DNA of 64,000 nt from Acanthopleuribacter pedis. GTDB taxonomy: Bacteria; Acidobacteriota; Holophagae; Acanthopleuribacterales; Acanthopleuribacteraceae. A program made the position numbers and the translations under genes. This document shows, piece by piece, positions 42,693-52,070 of this stretch. Position 1 is the stretch's first letter. Each line of letters starts with the position of its first letter. Under the pieces are notes generated by a model. The model ran no database searches, was not told where the DNA came from, and saw nothing but the letters and a program-made list of their open reading frames with translations. The stretch covers positions 18,585 through 82,584 of the forward strand of contig NZ_JAFREP010000042.1 in NCBI RefSeq assembly GCF_017377855.1, given 5' to 3'.

Positions 42693-43447
42693 AGCGATGC
42701 CGCCGCTTCTTCGTAGAGCACGTCGAGGAGATCAATCCCGCAGGCGAGGTTTTCCGCCCAATCCATGAACTGGTTCACCATCTCGGGACCGCGGAAGGCC
42801 GCGCCGTGTTGGGGCGCGATGGTGTCGATATCGAGGCGTCGCGCCATGCGCGCCCACGTGCGCATGGCTTTGTTACAGGCCATGTAGCGCTGATGAAAGG
42901 GTTCCATGTAGGCGCGGTGGCTTTCGAAATCGTCGACAAAGGCGTAATCAATGCCCATGGATGCACCGAGATCACCGGTGTACAGAATGCGGGAAACGGG
43001 ATCGTAAAGGTGGAAGTTACCCGCGGAATGGAGGAAATGGGCGGGCAACAGGTGGAGCTTGTTGCGACCCAGTTCCAAGACCATCCCTTCGTCGGGGACG
43101 GCGTGGAGACGGTGCTGTAGGTACTTGTCGAGGCCGAAGTGGGGCACGAAGCGCACCCACAATTTGGAGCAGTAGGCCTCGGCATCGGAGGCGAGCAGCC
43201 AGCCGTTGATGGCGGCGACGATGTCGGGATCTTGGTGGGATAAGAACAGGTATTTCAAGTCGGCGGCGCGGATCAAACCGGTCACCTGGGCCAAGGTGGG
43301 TTTAAACGCCTTGTGCCCACCGGGGTCGAGCAACAGCGCCAAGCCGTCGTCAATAATCATGTGTTGGTTAGCCTGAACCGCCAAACCGTGGCCGAAATCC
43401 TCGAGCCAAATGTTGCGGTGGCCGTCCTGCTCAAATAAAACTTCCAT
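42689..43447 (-). CDS. ODP-type diiron metallo-beta-lactamase-fold protein
   Basis: A 252-aa metallo-beta-lactamase-fold protein of the oxygen-binding diiron (ODP)/flavodiiron type, without a flavodoxin domain. Candidate metal ligands are in the usual order: HQDPD (His71, Asp73, Asp75), HFLHSAGNF (His140), YTGDLG (Asp159) and APQHGAAF (His214). ODP proteins from spirochaetes bind O2 at a diiron site and feed a chemotaxis kinase. Here the gene lies between a roadblock gene and a response regulator gene, so an O2 or redox sensor role is plausible. ATG 43447 has GGAG 11 nt upstream; the longer frame would need TTG. It overlaps the response-regulator gene by 4 nt. Confidence 0.8.
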   Translation of the reverse strand: MEVLFEQDGHRNIWLEDFGHGLAVQANQHMIIDDGLALLLDPGGHKAFKPTLAQVTGLIRAADLKYLFLSHQDPDIVAAINGWLLASDAEAYCSKLWVRFVPHFGLDKYLQHRLHAVPDEGMVLELGRNKLHLLPAHFLHSAGNFHLYDPVSRILYTGDLGASMGIDYAFVDDFESHRAYMEPFHQRYMACNKAMRTWARMARRLDIDTIAPQHGAAFRGPEMVNQFMDWAENLACGIDLLDVLYEEAAASL

Positions 43448-43494
43448 GCTTGTGTTTCTCCAATCTTCGCGATGCGTCAATCCGTGGAACTGGG

Positions 43495-43860
43495 TTACAA
43501 GATGCGTTTGAGTTGTTCGGCGGCGCGGTTCATGTCGAGGAAAATCAGCCCCAACTTGGCGCGGCCGTTGGTCAAGGCCACCAAAACGGTGCCTTCCGAG
43601 GCATTCATCGCGATCACATAACCGTCGCGACCTTTGACGAACACCTGTTCTAGGTCGCCGCGTTCGAGTTCTTGGGCGGTGCGGGTGCCCAAACTGAGCA
43701 AGGTCGAGGTCATGCCGGCGACACGCCCGTCGTCAAACTTAGCGGGGAAGGCGGAGGCAATCATCAGCCCGTCCTCACTCACGACGGCACAGCCCTCGAC
43801 ATCCGGGGTTCCGCCCTGCATGTAACGCAAAATTTCGTTGATCTGTTCAATGCGGCTCAT
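43495..43860 (-). CDS. Roadblock/LC7 (MglB-like) protein
   Basis: A 121-aa single-domain protein with a classical roadblock pattern: helix IEQINEILRYMQ, strand VEGCAVVSEDGLMIASAFP, helix VAGMTSTLLSLGTRTAQEL, strands QVFVKGRDGYVIAMNAS and GTVLVALTNGRAKLGLIFLD, and a final helix MNRAAEQLKRIL. MglB-type roadblock proteins are GTPase activators of the polarity switch MglA, but others act as scaffolds in signalling. No MglA gene is in the operon. GGAG lies ~9 nt before the ATG. It sits between a histidine kinase and an ODP sensor gene. Confidence 0.85.
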   Translation of the reverse strand: MSRIEQINEILRYMQGGTPDVEGCAVVSEDGLMIASAFPAKFDDGRVAGMTSTLLSLGTRTAQELERGDLEQVFVKGRDGYVIAMNASEGTVLVALTNGRAKLGLIFLDMNRAAEQLKRIL

Positions 43861-43965
43861 GTGCCAAACTCCTTTGCTTCCCCGCGCGGCGCCCTTGGTG
43901 TTTCACCGTCGCGGATGTGGTCCTCTACCCGTGGTTGCCGATGGCCGGTACGGGTCGGCAACGGC

Positions 43966-44985
43966 TTAATCGCGGCCGGCCGCTCGCGGTCGTTCGTGAT
44001 GTCCTTCCAGCGGGATCGCGGCACGTACGGCGGTCCCTTCGCCAGGCGCCGATTGAATGGTGAGCCTGCCGTTGTGGGCGGCCAAGGCGGCGCGACACAT
44101 GGCCATGCCGATCCCGCTCCCCATGGATTTGGTGGTGTAGAAAAGGTCGGTGCATTGGCTGACCGTTTCGGCATCCATACCGATCCCGGTATCGCGAACT
44201 TCGAAGCTGAAGCAGCCGGCGTCGTCGAGGCCGGCTTGCACGCGAATCTGGTCGCCGGGTTGACAGGCCTGCTTGGCGTTGTTGAGAAGGTTAAACAACA
44301 TGCCGCGAATGCCGCCGGTCTCAAGTGGAAGGGGGGGCAAGGGATCGAGGTCCACCACCAAATCGACACCCAAGCGCTCGAGCAGCGGCCGGAAAACGGC
44401 ACAGGTTTCGAGGAGCGCCATGCCGATATCCTGAACTTCGTTGTGGGTGAGTTTTTGCGAGACGCTGCCGATGCCGTCAAAGGCGAGTTTCATGCGTTGC
44501 GATTCGTGGTAAATGCCGGCCAAAAGCTCGCGCTGGTCCTCGGGTAAATCGTCTTCCAAAACCAGTTCACACATGGCCATCACCGAGGCCAGCGGGTTTT
44601 TTAATTCGTGTAAAAAGGTAGGCAACACCTCGTTGACGGTGGCCATTTCCAGCAAACGGGTTTGGTGTTTGCTCACCGTTTGTTCCTCGTCCAGTCGATG
44701 CAAGTAGAGATGCCAGGCCCAGGGATGGGGTTCCGTCGCGGGACGAAAGCGAAACACCAGGGTGAAGGCGTCAAAGTCGCGGCACAGGGAAAAGGGTTTG
44801 TCGGCCGTGTGCGCCTCGGCGGGAATCGGTAAAAAACGGGTTTCAAAGGAGGCGCCGACCAGGGGCTGATCGCCGTCAAAAAAAGATTCACCCAGACCGG
44901 CGGTTTTTTGAATGATGAAATGCCGGTCCAGCCACATTTGGGGAACATGCGCGACGGGTTCTAGCTGAAAAGCGGTGGCTTCCAC
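43966..44985 (-). CDS. Cytoplasmic sensor histidine kinase, first gene of the ODP/ParA operon
   Basis: A 339-aa kinase without membrane segments. Residues 1-105 are a small sensor-like domain not recognised (mixed alpha/beta, FDAFTLVFRFRPATEPHPWA). The dimerisation helix carries His126 in FLHELKNPLASV, followed by the HATPase with the N box (LFNLLNNAKQA), DTGIGMD and GSGIGMAMC. The G2 box (GSGIGMAM instead of GxGLGLxI) is slightly unusual but should bind ATP. It starts with GTG 6 nt after AAGGAG. It is the likely phosphodonor of the response regulator at 41808-42692. The 105 nt to the next gene suggest the same transcript. Confidence 0.85.
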   Translation of the reverse strand: MEATAFQLEPVAHVPQMWLDRHFIIQKTAGLGESFFDGDQPLVGASFETRFLPIPAEAHTADKPFSLCRDFDAFTLVFRFRPATEPHPWAWHLYLHRLDEEQTVSKHQTRLLEMATVNEVLPTFLHELKNPLASVMAMCELVLEDDLPEDQRELLAGIYHESQRMKLAFDGIGSVSQKLTHNEVQDIGMALLETCAVFRPLLERLGVDLVVDLDPLPPLPLETGGIRGMLFNLLNNAKQACQPGDQIRVQAGLDDAGCFSFEVRDTGIGMDAETVSQCTDLFYTTKSMGSGIGMAMCRAALAAHNGRLTIQSAPGEGTAVRAAIPLEGHHERPRAAGRD

Positions 44986-45433
44986 GTCGGGCTCCTTTCT
45001 CTGGTGATTCTAAACAGGGCCGGGTGATGGATTTCACAACGGTTGCTGTTCTTGTTGCAGGGATAGCAACCATCGTGCCTAGTCGAAAAACGACCCTATC
45101 GCCCGGCTTTCAACCAAGAACAGGGTGATATCCCACGGTAAAGACCGGTCCATTGCGAAAATTTGCGCATGAAGGTGTGGATGGATACGCCGCTTGAGGC
45201 TGCTGGTTCATTTCTGCTCATACCGACGAGGCATTGGGGATGGGTTTGGGACGATGAGGCAATTGCCTCGGTTTGATCCTCATGACCGTGAAAAAAGTGT
45301 TGCTATCTATGTGATTCTCTCTACAGAGGTAATGCCCAACAGATAACTTTTACCTTTATATTTAATTCATTCTTTTTTCCGTGGTCACTCGGTTAGACTG
45401 TCACTAGAAACAATTTCACAAGGTAGCGATTTC
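44986..45433. other. Divergent intergenic region between the kinase operon and the RHS gene
   Basis: No gene was recognised in these 448 nt. They should hold promoters for both directions. A 7-bp inverted repeat GGTTGCT/AGCAACC (45041-45047, 45065-45071) lies near the kinase start. The last ~110 nt before the RHS gene are AT-rich, but no promoter pair was convincing. Confidence 0.35.
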
Positions 45434-48400
45434 ATGTGTTGCAAGCTTATTCACGCCGGTTTTATTGGCTTATTGCTTTTCTTTTACGGGCTCATTCCGT
45501 CGGCAACGGCTTGTGATCGCGAAGGCTGTGATCAGTTAAGTGCCGGCCAATTGCGGGCGGAACTGGCGCGTTGGGGTTCCGACAGCCGGGATTGCAACGG
45601 CGATGAATCCGCCGATATCGTCGATTTGGTCTGTTTGCTGAACCAGACACCGAATCTGACCCCACCCGATGTCGCCATGCTTGAGGACCGCCTTTTGACG
45701 GTTGGCGAAACCCTTGCCTTTACCGTGGATGCCGAGGATTTCGACGGGGATTCGCTTTCTTTTTTCGCGCCGGCCCTACCCGCCAACGCCGCTTTTGATT
45801 CATCCTCCGGCTTGTTCTCCTTTGCGCCCGATGAAACCCAGGCGGGCACCTACCGTTTCGTATTGTTCGTGGATGACGGTTTGTTTCGGATACGGCGCGA
45901 CATGGCGGTTACGGTTCGCAACGAAACCCTGTGCAACGACGCGGGGTTTTTGACGGTTTCCCCCGCTCACGGTGACCGCGGTGTGGCGGTCACCCGCGAA
46001 ACCATTTTGCGGTTCCCGCAACCCCTGGCGCCGGCGGTTTCCCCCGACGATCTCGCCATTTCGGTTCAGGTCGGCGATTCATCGCGCCCCTTCACCCGGC
46101 GTTTGGCCAAAAACCGGCGTACCCTCACCTTGTTTTATGCGGCGCCGCTGCCCGAGCGGGCAAGGGTCCAACTGGATTTGACTGCGGACGCCTTTGTTCT
46201 GGAAAACGGTTGTTTGCTGGATGCGGACGGCGACGGTTTGCCCGGCGGCACGGCACGAATCTCGTTTGACACGCTCTCCCTTGCGGTGGTGGAGGGAACG
46301 GCGGTGTGCGGGCGTGTGTTCGCCTCACGGCCGGCCGACGCCGGCGTTAACGAACCGCTCGAAGGGGTCACCATCACGGTCGACGGCTTAGAAAATCAGT
46401 TATTTGCGCGCACCGACGCCAACGGCGATTTTCGCTTGGAACCTGCGCCGGCCGGTGAATTTTTTGTGCATATCGACGGGCGTACCGCGGTCAACCCGGC
46501 CGAGGGCGGGTACTACCCTTTTGTCGGCAAAACCTGGACCGCGATCCCCTTGGAAGAAACCAACATCGGCGAAGTCTACCTACCCCTGATCGCGGCCGAT
46601 ACCCTGCAGCCCGTCAGCGAAACCAGCACGACGGTGGTCAACTTCCCCGCGGCCGTTTTGGCGGAAAACCCCGAATGGGAAGGCGTGCGCCTGCTGGTAC
46701 CGCCCGGCGCCCTTTTCGCCGACGACGGCAGCCAGGGCGGCCAGGTGGGTATCGCGCCCGTTGATCCTGATCGCATTCCCGGTGCCTTACCCGACGGCTT
46801 GGATTTTGGGTTGGTGGTGACGGTTCAAACCGACGGCGCCACCAATTTCGATGAGCCCGCCGCGATCTGTTTGCCGAACCTACCCGATTCCAACAGCGGT
46901 CAACGACTGCCGCCGGGCGCGAAAACCGCGCTCTGGAGTTTTAACCACGACCGCGGACGCTGGGAAATCGTGGGTTCCATGACGGTGAGCGCCGACGGCT
47001 TGCTGGTGTGCACGGACGAAGGTGTCGGTATTCGCGCGCCGGGCTGGCACGGGGTCAATCCCGCCAGTCAAGGCGGCGGCGGCGCACCGGACGCGCCCGA
47101 GGCCCCGCCCTACGAAAAAGGCACCGGCTCAAGTCCACCCGCGCAACCCAACAACCGGCCGTCGAATCCCGATTGCGACAAGAACCCGAACCAACCGAAC
47201 AGCGGCGACAACCCCACCGATCCGGTGTATCTGTTTTCCGGCGAGTACTATGAAGAAATTGAGGATTGGCGCATTCCCGGTCGCGGCCTGGACTTTGTTT
47301 GGTCGCGCAAGTACCGCTCGCAGCGGGGTCCCAACACGGCTCAAGGCAACGGCTGGGATTTTTCCTACCATGTATTTCTCGAACAAAGCGGGTCCGCGCT
47401 GCTGATGTGCGACGGCAATTCCCGCCGAGATCGCTACTTCCCACTCCCCGGCCGCCCCAACACCTGGGGTCGCCGCGAATTCTTCCGCACCCTGCAGTAC
47501 GACCCGGAAACGGACCAATACACCTTGACCTTTGAGGATCGGGGCCGCTGGGTGTTTTTTGGCTTCGCCGCGGGCGCAGCCTCGGGCAAGCTCGCCTTTT
47601 CTATTGATCGAAACGGCAATCAGCTTGCCTTTTCATACGACGGCAGCGGCCGGCTAACACGGGTTACCGACACGCTCGACCGCATCATCACCCTCAGCTA
47701 CAACCCTCGCGGCCTGATTGAAGCCGTGACCGATTTTGCCGGCCGCGCCCTGCGGTTCGCCTATTACGACGGTGTCGAACCCGGCGGGAACGCGGGTGAT
47801 CTCAAGTCGGTCACCACGCCGGCGGTGGTGGGCACCCCCAACGGCAATGATTTCCCCGCGGGGAAAACCACGGTTTACACCTACGCAACGGGGTTCGCGG
47901 ACGAACGGCTCAACCACAACCTGCTTACGGTCACGGACGGAAAAGGCCAAACCTGGCTGGTCAACGAATACAGCAGCGAAACCAATCCGCGCCATTTTCT
48001 GTTTGATCGCGTGGTGCGGCAACGCTGGGGCGACCGCGACGACATCATCGATCTCAGTTATGTCCCGCTGACGGCCTCGCCGGAAAACGACGGGGCGGTG
48101 GTGAAAACCATCGTCAACGACCGCGTCGGCAACGTGAAAGAATATTTTTATGATTTGGGCAACCGCTGCGTGCGCCATCGCGATTACACGGGCCGCGCGG
48201 TGCCAAACCTACCCACCACCGAGACGGAGAACCGGCCGGCGGGTAAATTGCGTCCCGGCGATCCCGCCTTTTTTGAAACGCGGCTGGAATGGACCGACGA
48301 TTCGTTGCTCAAGCGACGAACCTTTCCCAACGGCAACATCACCGAATACGTTTATGAAAGCGACCTCAACCCGGCGGCGCCGGTGCGATCGCGCGCCAAC

Positions 48401-51400
48401 CTGCGCATCATCCGCCGTTTGCCGGGCAGCCACACGCCGCCCGGCGATCAGGCGGTGATTGAGGAACACTTCACCTACAGCGATGCATTCGGCTGCGGCA
48501 CCTGCTTCAACTTTGTGACCCACCACGTGGACGGACGCGGCAATGAAACGGTTCATCAGTACGACAGCGCCGGCAACCGCACGCGCACCACCCATCGCCT
48601 CGGCACCATTGTGGAAGATTTTGATTACAACGCCTTCGGTCAACTGACCGAGCACCATCACCCCGACAACGGCAACGGGTCGCGTCGCCGCGATGTTTTT
48701 CGCTACCACGAAAGCGGGCATCAACGGGGTTATTTACACGAGCACGTGGTGGATGCGGATGGAACGGCGCTGACGACGGCCTATGAATACGATACGGTCG
48801 GCAATGTAGTTCGCGAAGTCGATCCGCGCGGATTTGACACCCACTACGTGGTCAACCAGCGCGACCAAGTGGTGCGGCGTTTGTCGCGCCCGATTGCACC
48901 CGGTTCAGAGGTGCGTTATGAGATTGATTATTTTTATGACGCCAACGACAACCTGGTTCAAGTCGACGTGGCCAACCGCGACGAAACAGGTTCCCCGGCT
49001 GAAAATGCGCGGCTCACCCAAACCACCACCTACGACATCCTCAACATGCCGCTGGTGACCACCCGTGAGGTTGATGCAACCCGCAACCTTGTGACCGAAA
49101 AACGCTACGACCGCAACCGCAACCTGGTGTTGACCCGCAACGGCGAGGCAACCAACGGCAACCAGCCGGGCAATGAAGTGCGCTATGAATACGACGAACG
49201 CGACCTGTTGTTTCGTGAGGTTCGCGCGCCGCAACGCACGGTTCAAGCCACCACCCAAACGGATTACGACGGCAACGGCAACCCGGTGGTGCGCCGCGTG
49301 GGTTTGGAGGCGCCCACCCCGCGGGTCACGGTCTTTGCCTACGACGGCTTTAATCGTCTGGTGACCGCCACCGACGCCATGGGCAACGTGCGGCGTTTGT
49401 TTTACGACGCCAACGGCAACCCGACCCGAGCCGTGACCGAGGGCGAACTAGAAGACGGGGTCGGCGACACCAACAACCTGCGCTTGGCCGAGGAAACGCT
49501 GAACTACGATGCGATGGATCGGTTGGAACGTCGTGAACGCGCCTTCTTCGACGCGGCCACCCAAGCCCCGCTTAGCGACGGTATCCAAACCCAGGCCTGG
49601 CGGTACAGCGACGTTTCGCAATTGCTGCATTTCACCGACGACAACCAAAGGGTGACCGCGTTTCAGTACGACAGCGCCAACCGCCCTGACTTTAAGACCG
49701 ACGCCGCGGGGAACACCCTTGATTATCGCTACGATGCGAACAGCAACGTGGTCACCGTGGTAGAAAGCGAGGTTTCGGATCTGGACAACCCGGCCCAAAG
49801 TTTCACGACCCACATCAGCTACGATCCCCTGGACCGTCCAGCGACCATCACCGACTCCGCCGGGAATCTCACCCGTACCTTTTACGATTCCCGCCACAAC
49901 ACCGTGCGTTCGGTGGACCCCTTGGGCAACCAACGGCATTACCGCTACGACGGGTTGAATCGCTTGGTGCGGGAAGAATGGGTGCTGACCGAGGACGGCA
50001 CCGGCAACAGCGAGGAGGTCGGCCGTATTGTACTGGAACAGGTTTGGGACGACAGCTCGCGCCTGGTGCAGCGCATCGACGGCAACGGCAACATCACCGA
50101 ATCCCGGTTCGATGCCTTGGACCGCGAAACCACGACGCGCTTCGCCGACCTGACGGAAACCGGGCGGCGGTACGATGTCTTTGGCAATGTCGTCAACGAA
50201 ACCGATGCGGTCGGCAACAGCGTGACCTACCGTTATGATCGCCTCAACCGGGTAACCGCGGCCGATGTAGTGGTGGGCGACGGGGCCGTGGCCGACACCA
50301 CCTTCGAGCGCTTCCGTTACGACGGGTTAGGCCGCGTGATTCGGGCGGAGGACGACGACGCGCTGGTGACCTTCACCTATGACAGCCTCTCCAACCGCAC
50401 CAGCGAAACGCTGAACGGGCAAACGACCCAAGCGGAACACGACGGCGAGGGCAACATGGTGCGTTGCGTGTATCCCGGCGGGCGGATTATTGAAACCGAT
50501 TACGACAGCCTGAATCGCAAAGCGACCATCCGCGACAGCCAGGGAACCCTTGCCGATTACCATTATTTCGGTCCCAACCGGGTGGAACGCCGCGACCTGG
50601 GCAACGGAACCCGCCTGGATGTGGGTTACAACGGAATCGACGGGATCGCCAATGTGCCCGGCGATTTCGGCGCCAAACAAATCGTGCGCACCACCCACGC
50701 ACGCATCAGCGACAGCAGCCTTCTCGACGACCGCGCTTATAGGTGGGACGGGCGCAACAACAAAAGGGGTCAGGTGGATTTGGTCAACGGTATTAACCAA
50801 AGCTATCAGTACGATTCGATCTACCGGCTGCAGCGCTCGCAAAGGACCCAAACCGGGATGGACGATGCGGTGGTGACCTATGCTTACGACGCCGTCGGCA
50901 ACCGCACCTCCGTCAGCGGCGGCCCTGATCCCGGCGTTTACACCCGCGACGCAACCACCCCGGAACCGGCCGACGCCCAGCAAAACCAATACACGCAAAC
51001 CCCGCTGGGGACGCACCAATACGACCGCAACGGCAACCTGATCCAAACCGTCGGCACGGACAACCTGACGCGCGTGTACGGCTACGATTACCGCAACCGG
51101 TTGGTGCGCTACAGCGACGCCACGCAAACCGCGCGCTACGGTTACGATCCCTTCGGCAGACGTTTTTCAAAAACGGTTGATACCGGCACCACGGGGATCA
51201 CCTTTTTTGCTTACTCGGGTTGGCAAGTGGTTGAAGAACAAGACGTAACGCAAGAAACCTCCGCGACCTATGTGTACGGTAATTACATCGATGAAATCCT
51301 CAACATGAACCGAAACGGGCAACGATACTGGTATCATTCCGATGATTTGTATCATGTTCGAAGTATTAGCGATCATACTGGAATATTAACCGAGCGGTAC

Positions 51401-52027
51401 AAATACCGTGATTTTGGTGAGGTCCTTATCTTAGATAACGCTGACCAAATATTAGCGGCTTCAATGGTTGGGAACCCTTACGACTTTACCGGGAGACGGT
51501 CAGATTCCTCAACCGGGCTTACCTACTACCGTAAGCGCTATTATCATCCCAAAACAGGACAGTTCACCAGTCGTGATCCGATCGGCCCTTGGGTCGACAG
51601 GGCCAACCTAGGTCATGCTCGCAGCTATCTCCACAACAACCCATTAAACGGCCTTGACCCAACTGGAGAATATAAAGTTCAAATGGGCGTGGTCGGGGCG
51701 ATTGGCGCAGCATTTCAGGCGGTGGTCGGTGCTGTAAGCGGAGCTATTTATAACGTGGGGTACTCTCCTTACAAAGAAGGAATCCCCTATGGACCCTCCG
51801 TAAGAGAAACCTATGGCGATGCGTATTGGCAACTTTTGGGTAACTATGGCGGTCCAAAAATCGTGAAGCTTGATACGGTCAGTAAATGGTTTGAAGACTC
51901 CTTGGGTGATACTCGTTGGTTGCGCTGCATGAGACGATGTTTAAGAGATTCTTTTGATTCATGTAATGGCGAATATACAGATGGCTTTTATGCACAACAC
52001 GGCTTCTGCGCAACGTCCTGTCTTTAA
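45434..52027 (+). CDS. Secreted RHS-repeat protein with variable C-terminal tip
   Basis: A 2197-aa exported protein. Residues 1-26 are a signal peptide. A dockerin/EF-hand-like Ca-binding segment DCNGDESADIVDLVCLLN (53-70) and an Ig-like domain (about 75-165) follow, then a Big-type domain and a carboxypeptidase-regulatory-like domain (~290-390). From ~590 (DPVYLFSGEYYEEIEDWRIPGRG) to ~2050 there are dozens of YD/RHS repeats of the type YDxxGNxxxxxxxxG, which wind into a hollow shell. The core ends with RYYHPKTGQFTSRDPIGP and DPTG (Asp2075). The last ~118 residues form a distinct Cys-rich tip of lower GC content. Such tips are often toxins or adhesive domains. No immunity gene follows; the next gene begins 43 nt later. 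The signal peptide suggests general secretion rather than type VI delivery. Confidence 0.9.
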   Translation: MCCKLIHAGFIGLLLFFYGLIPSATACDREGCDQLSAGQLRAELARWGSDSRDCNGDESADIVDLVCLLNQTPNLTPPDVAMLEDRLLTVGETLAFTVDAEDFDGDSLSFFAPALPANAAFDSSSGLFSFAPDETQAGTYRFVLFVDDGLFRIRRDMAVTVRNETLCNDAGFLTVSPAHGDRGVAVTRETILRFPQPLAPAVSPDDLAISVQVGDSSRPFTRRLAKNRRTLTLFYAAPLPERARVQLDLTADAFVLENGCLLDADGDGLPGGTARISFDTLSLAVVEGTAVCGRVFASRPADAGVNEPLEGVTITVDGLENQLFARTDANGDFRLEPAPAGEFFVHIDGRTAVNPAEGGYYPFVGKTWTAIPLEETNIGEVYLPLIAADTLQPVSETSTTVVNFPAAVLAENPEWEGVRLLVPPGALFADDGSQGGQVGIAPVDPDRIPGALPDGLDFGLVVTVQTDGATNFDEPAAICLPNLPDSNSGQRLPPGAKTALWSFNHDRGRWEIVGSMTVSADGLLVCTDEGVGIRAPGWHGVNPASQGGGGAPDAPEAPPYEKGTGSSPPAQPNNRPSNPDCDKNPNQPNSGDNPTDPVYLFSGEYYEEIEDWRIPGRGLDFVWSRKYRSQRGPNTAQGNGWDFSYHVFLEQSGSALLMCDGNSRRDRYFPLPGRPNTWGRREFFRTLQYDPETDQYTLTFEDRGRWVFFGFAAGAASGKLAFSIDRNGNQLAFSYDGSGRLTRVTDTLDRIITLSYNPRGLIEAVTDFAGRALRFAYYDGVEPGGNAGDLKSVTTPAVVGTPNGNDFPAGKTTVYTYATGFADERLNHNLLTVTDGKGQTWLVNEYSSETNPRHFLFDRVVRQRWGDRDDIIDLSYVPLTASPENDGAVVKTIVNDRVGNVKEYFYDLGNRCVRHRDYTGRAVPNLPTTETENRPAGKLRPGDPAFFETRLEWTDDSLLKRRTFPNGNITEYVYESDLNPAAPVRSRANLRIIRRLPGSHTPPGDQAVIEEHFTYSDAFGCGTCFNFVTHHVDGRGNETVHQYDSAGNRTRTTHRLGTIVEDFDYNAFGQLTEHHHPDNGNGSRRRDVFRYHESGHQRGYLHEHVVDADGTALTTAYEYDTVGNVVREVDPRGFDTHYVVNQRDQVVRRLSRPIAPGSEVRYEIDYFYDANDNLVQVDVANRDETGSPAENARLTQTTTYDILNMPLVTTREVDATRNLVTEKRYDRNRNLVLTRNGEATNGNQPGNEVRYEYDERDLLFREVRAPQRTVQATTQTDYDGNGNPVVRRVGLEAPTPRVTVFAYDGFNRLVTATDAMGNVRRLFYDANGNPTRAVTEGELEDGVGDTNNLRLAEETLNYDAMDRLERRERAFFDAATQAPLSDGIQTQAWRYSDVSQLLHFTDDNQRVTAFQYDSANRPDFKTDAAGNTLDYRYDANSNVVTVVESEVSDLDNPAQSFTTHISYDPLDRPATITDSAGNLTRTFYDSRHNTVRSVDPLGNQRHYRYDGLNRLVREEWVLTEDGTGNSEEVGRIVLEQVWDDSSRLVQRIDGNGNITESRFDALDRETTTRFADLTETGRRYDVFGNVVNETDAVGNSVTYRYDRLNRVTAADVVVGDGAVADTTFERFRYDGLGRVIRAEDDDALVTFTYDSLSNRTSETLNGQTTQAEHDGEGNMVRCVYPGGRIIETDYDSLNRKATIRDSQGTLADYHYFGPNRVERRDLGNGTRLDVGYNGIDGIANVPGDFGAKQIVRTTHARISDSSLLDDRAYRWDGRNNKRGQVDLVNGINQSYQYDSIYRLQRSQRTQTGMDDAVVTYAYDAVGNRTSVSGGPDPGVYTRDATTPEPADAQQNQYTQTPLGTHQYDRNGNLIQTVGTDNLTRVYGYDYRNRLVRYSDATQTARYGYDPFGRRFSKTVDTGTTGITFFAYSGWQVVEEQDVTQETSATYVYGNYIDEILNMNRNGQRYWYHSDDLYHVRSISDHTGILTERYKYRDFGEVLILDNADQILAASMVGNPYDFTGRRSDSSTGLTYYRKRYYHPKTGQFTSRDPIGPWVDRANLGHARSYLHNNPLNGLDPTGEYKVQMGVVGAIGAAFQAVVGAVSGAIYNVGYSPYKEGIPYGPSVRETYGDAYWQLLGNYGGPKIVKLDTVSKWFEDSLGDTRWLRCMRRCLRDSFDSCNGEYTDGFYAQHGFCATSCL

Positions 52028-52070
52028 TAAATTTTCAGCATAGAATTCTTTCAATCTAGGAGGTTCATTA

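Noticed and set aside
43857..44480. A 207-residue frame overlapping the histidine kinase
   Set aside because: It is a frame-shifted shadow with Pro/Ser/Arg-rich composition; the kinase frame has all catalytic boxes.
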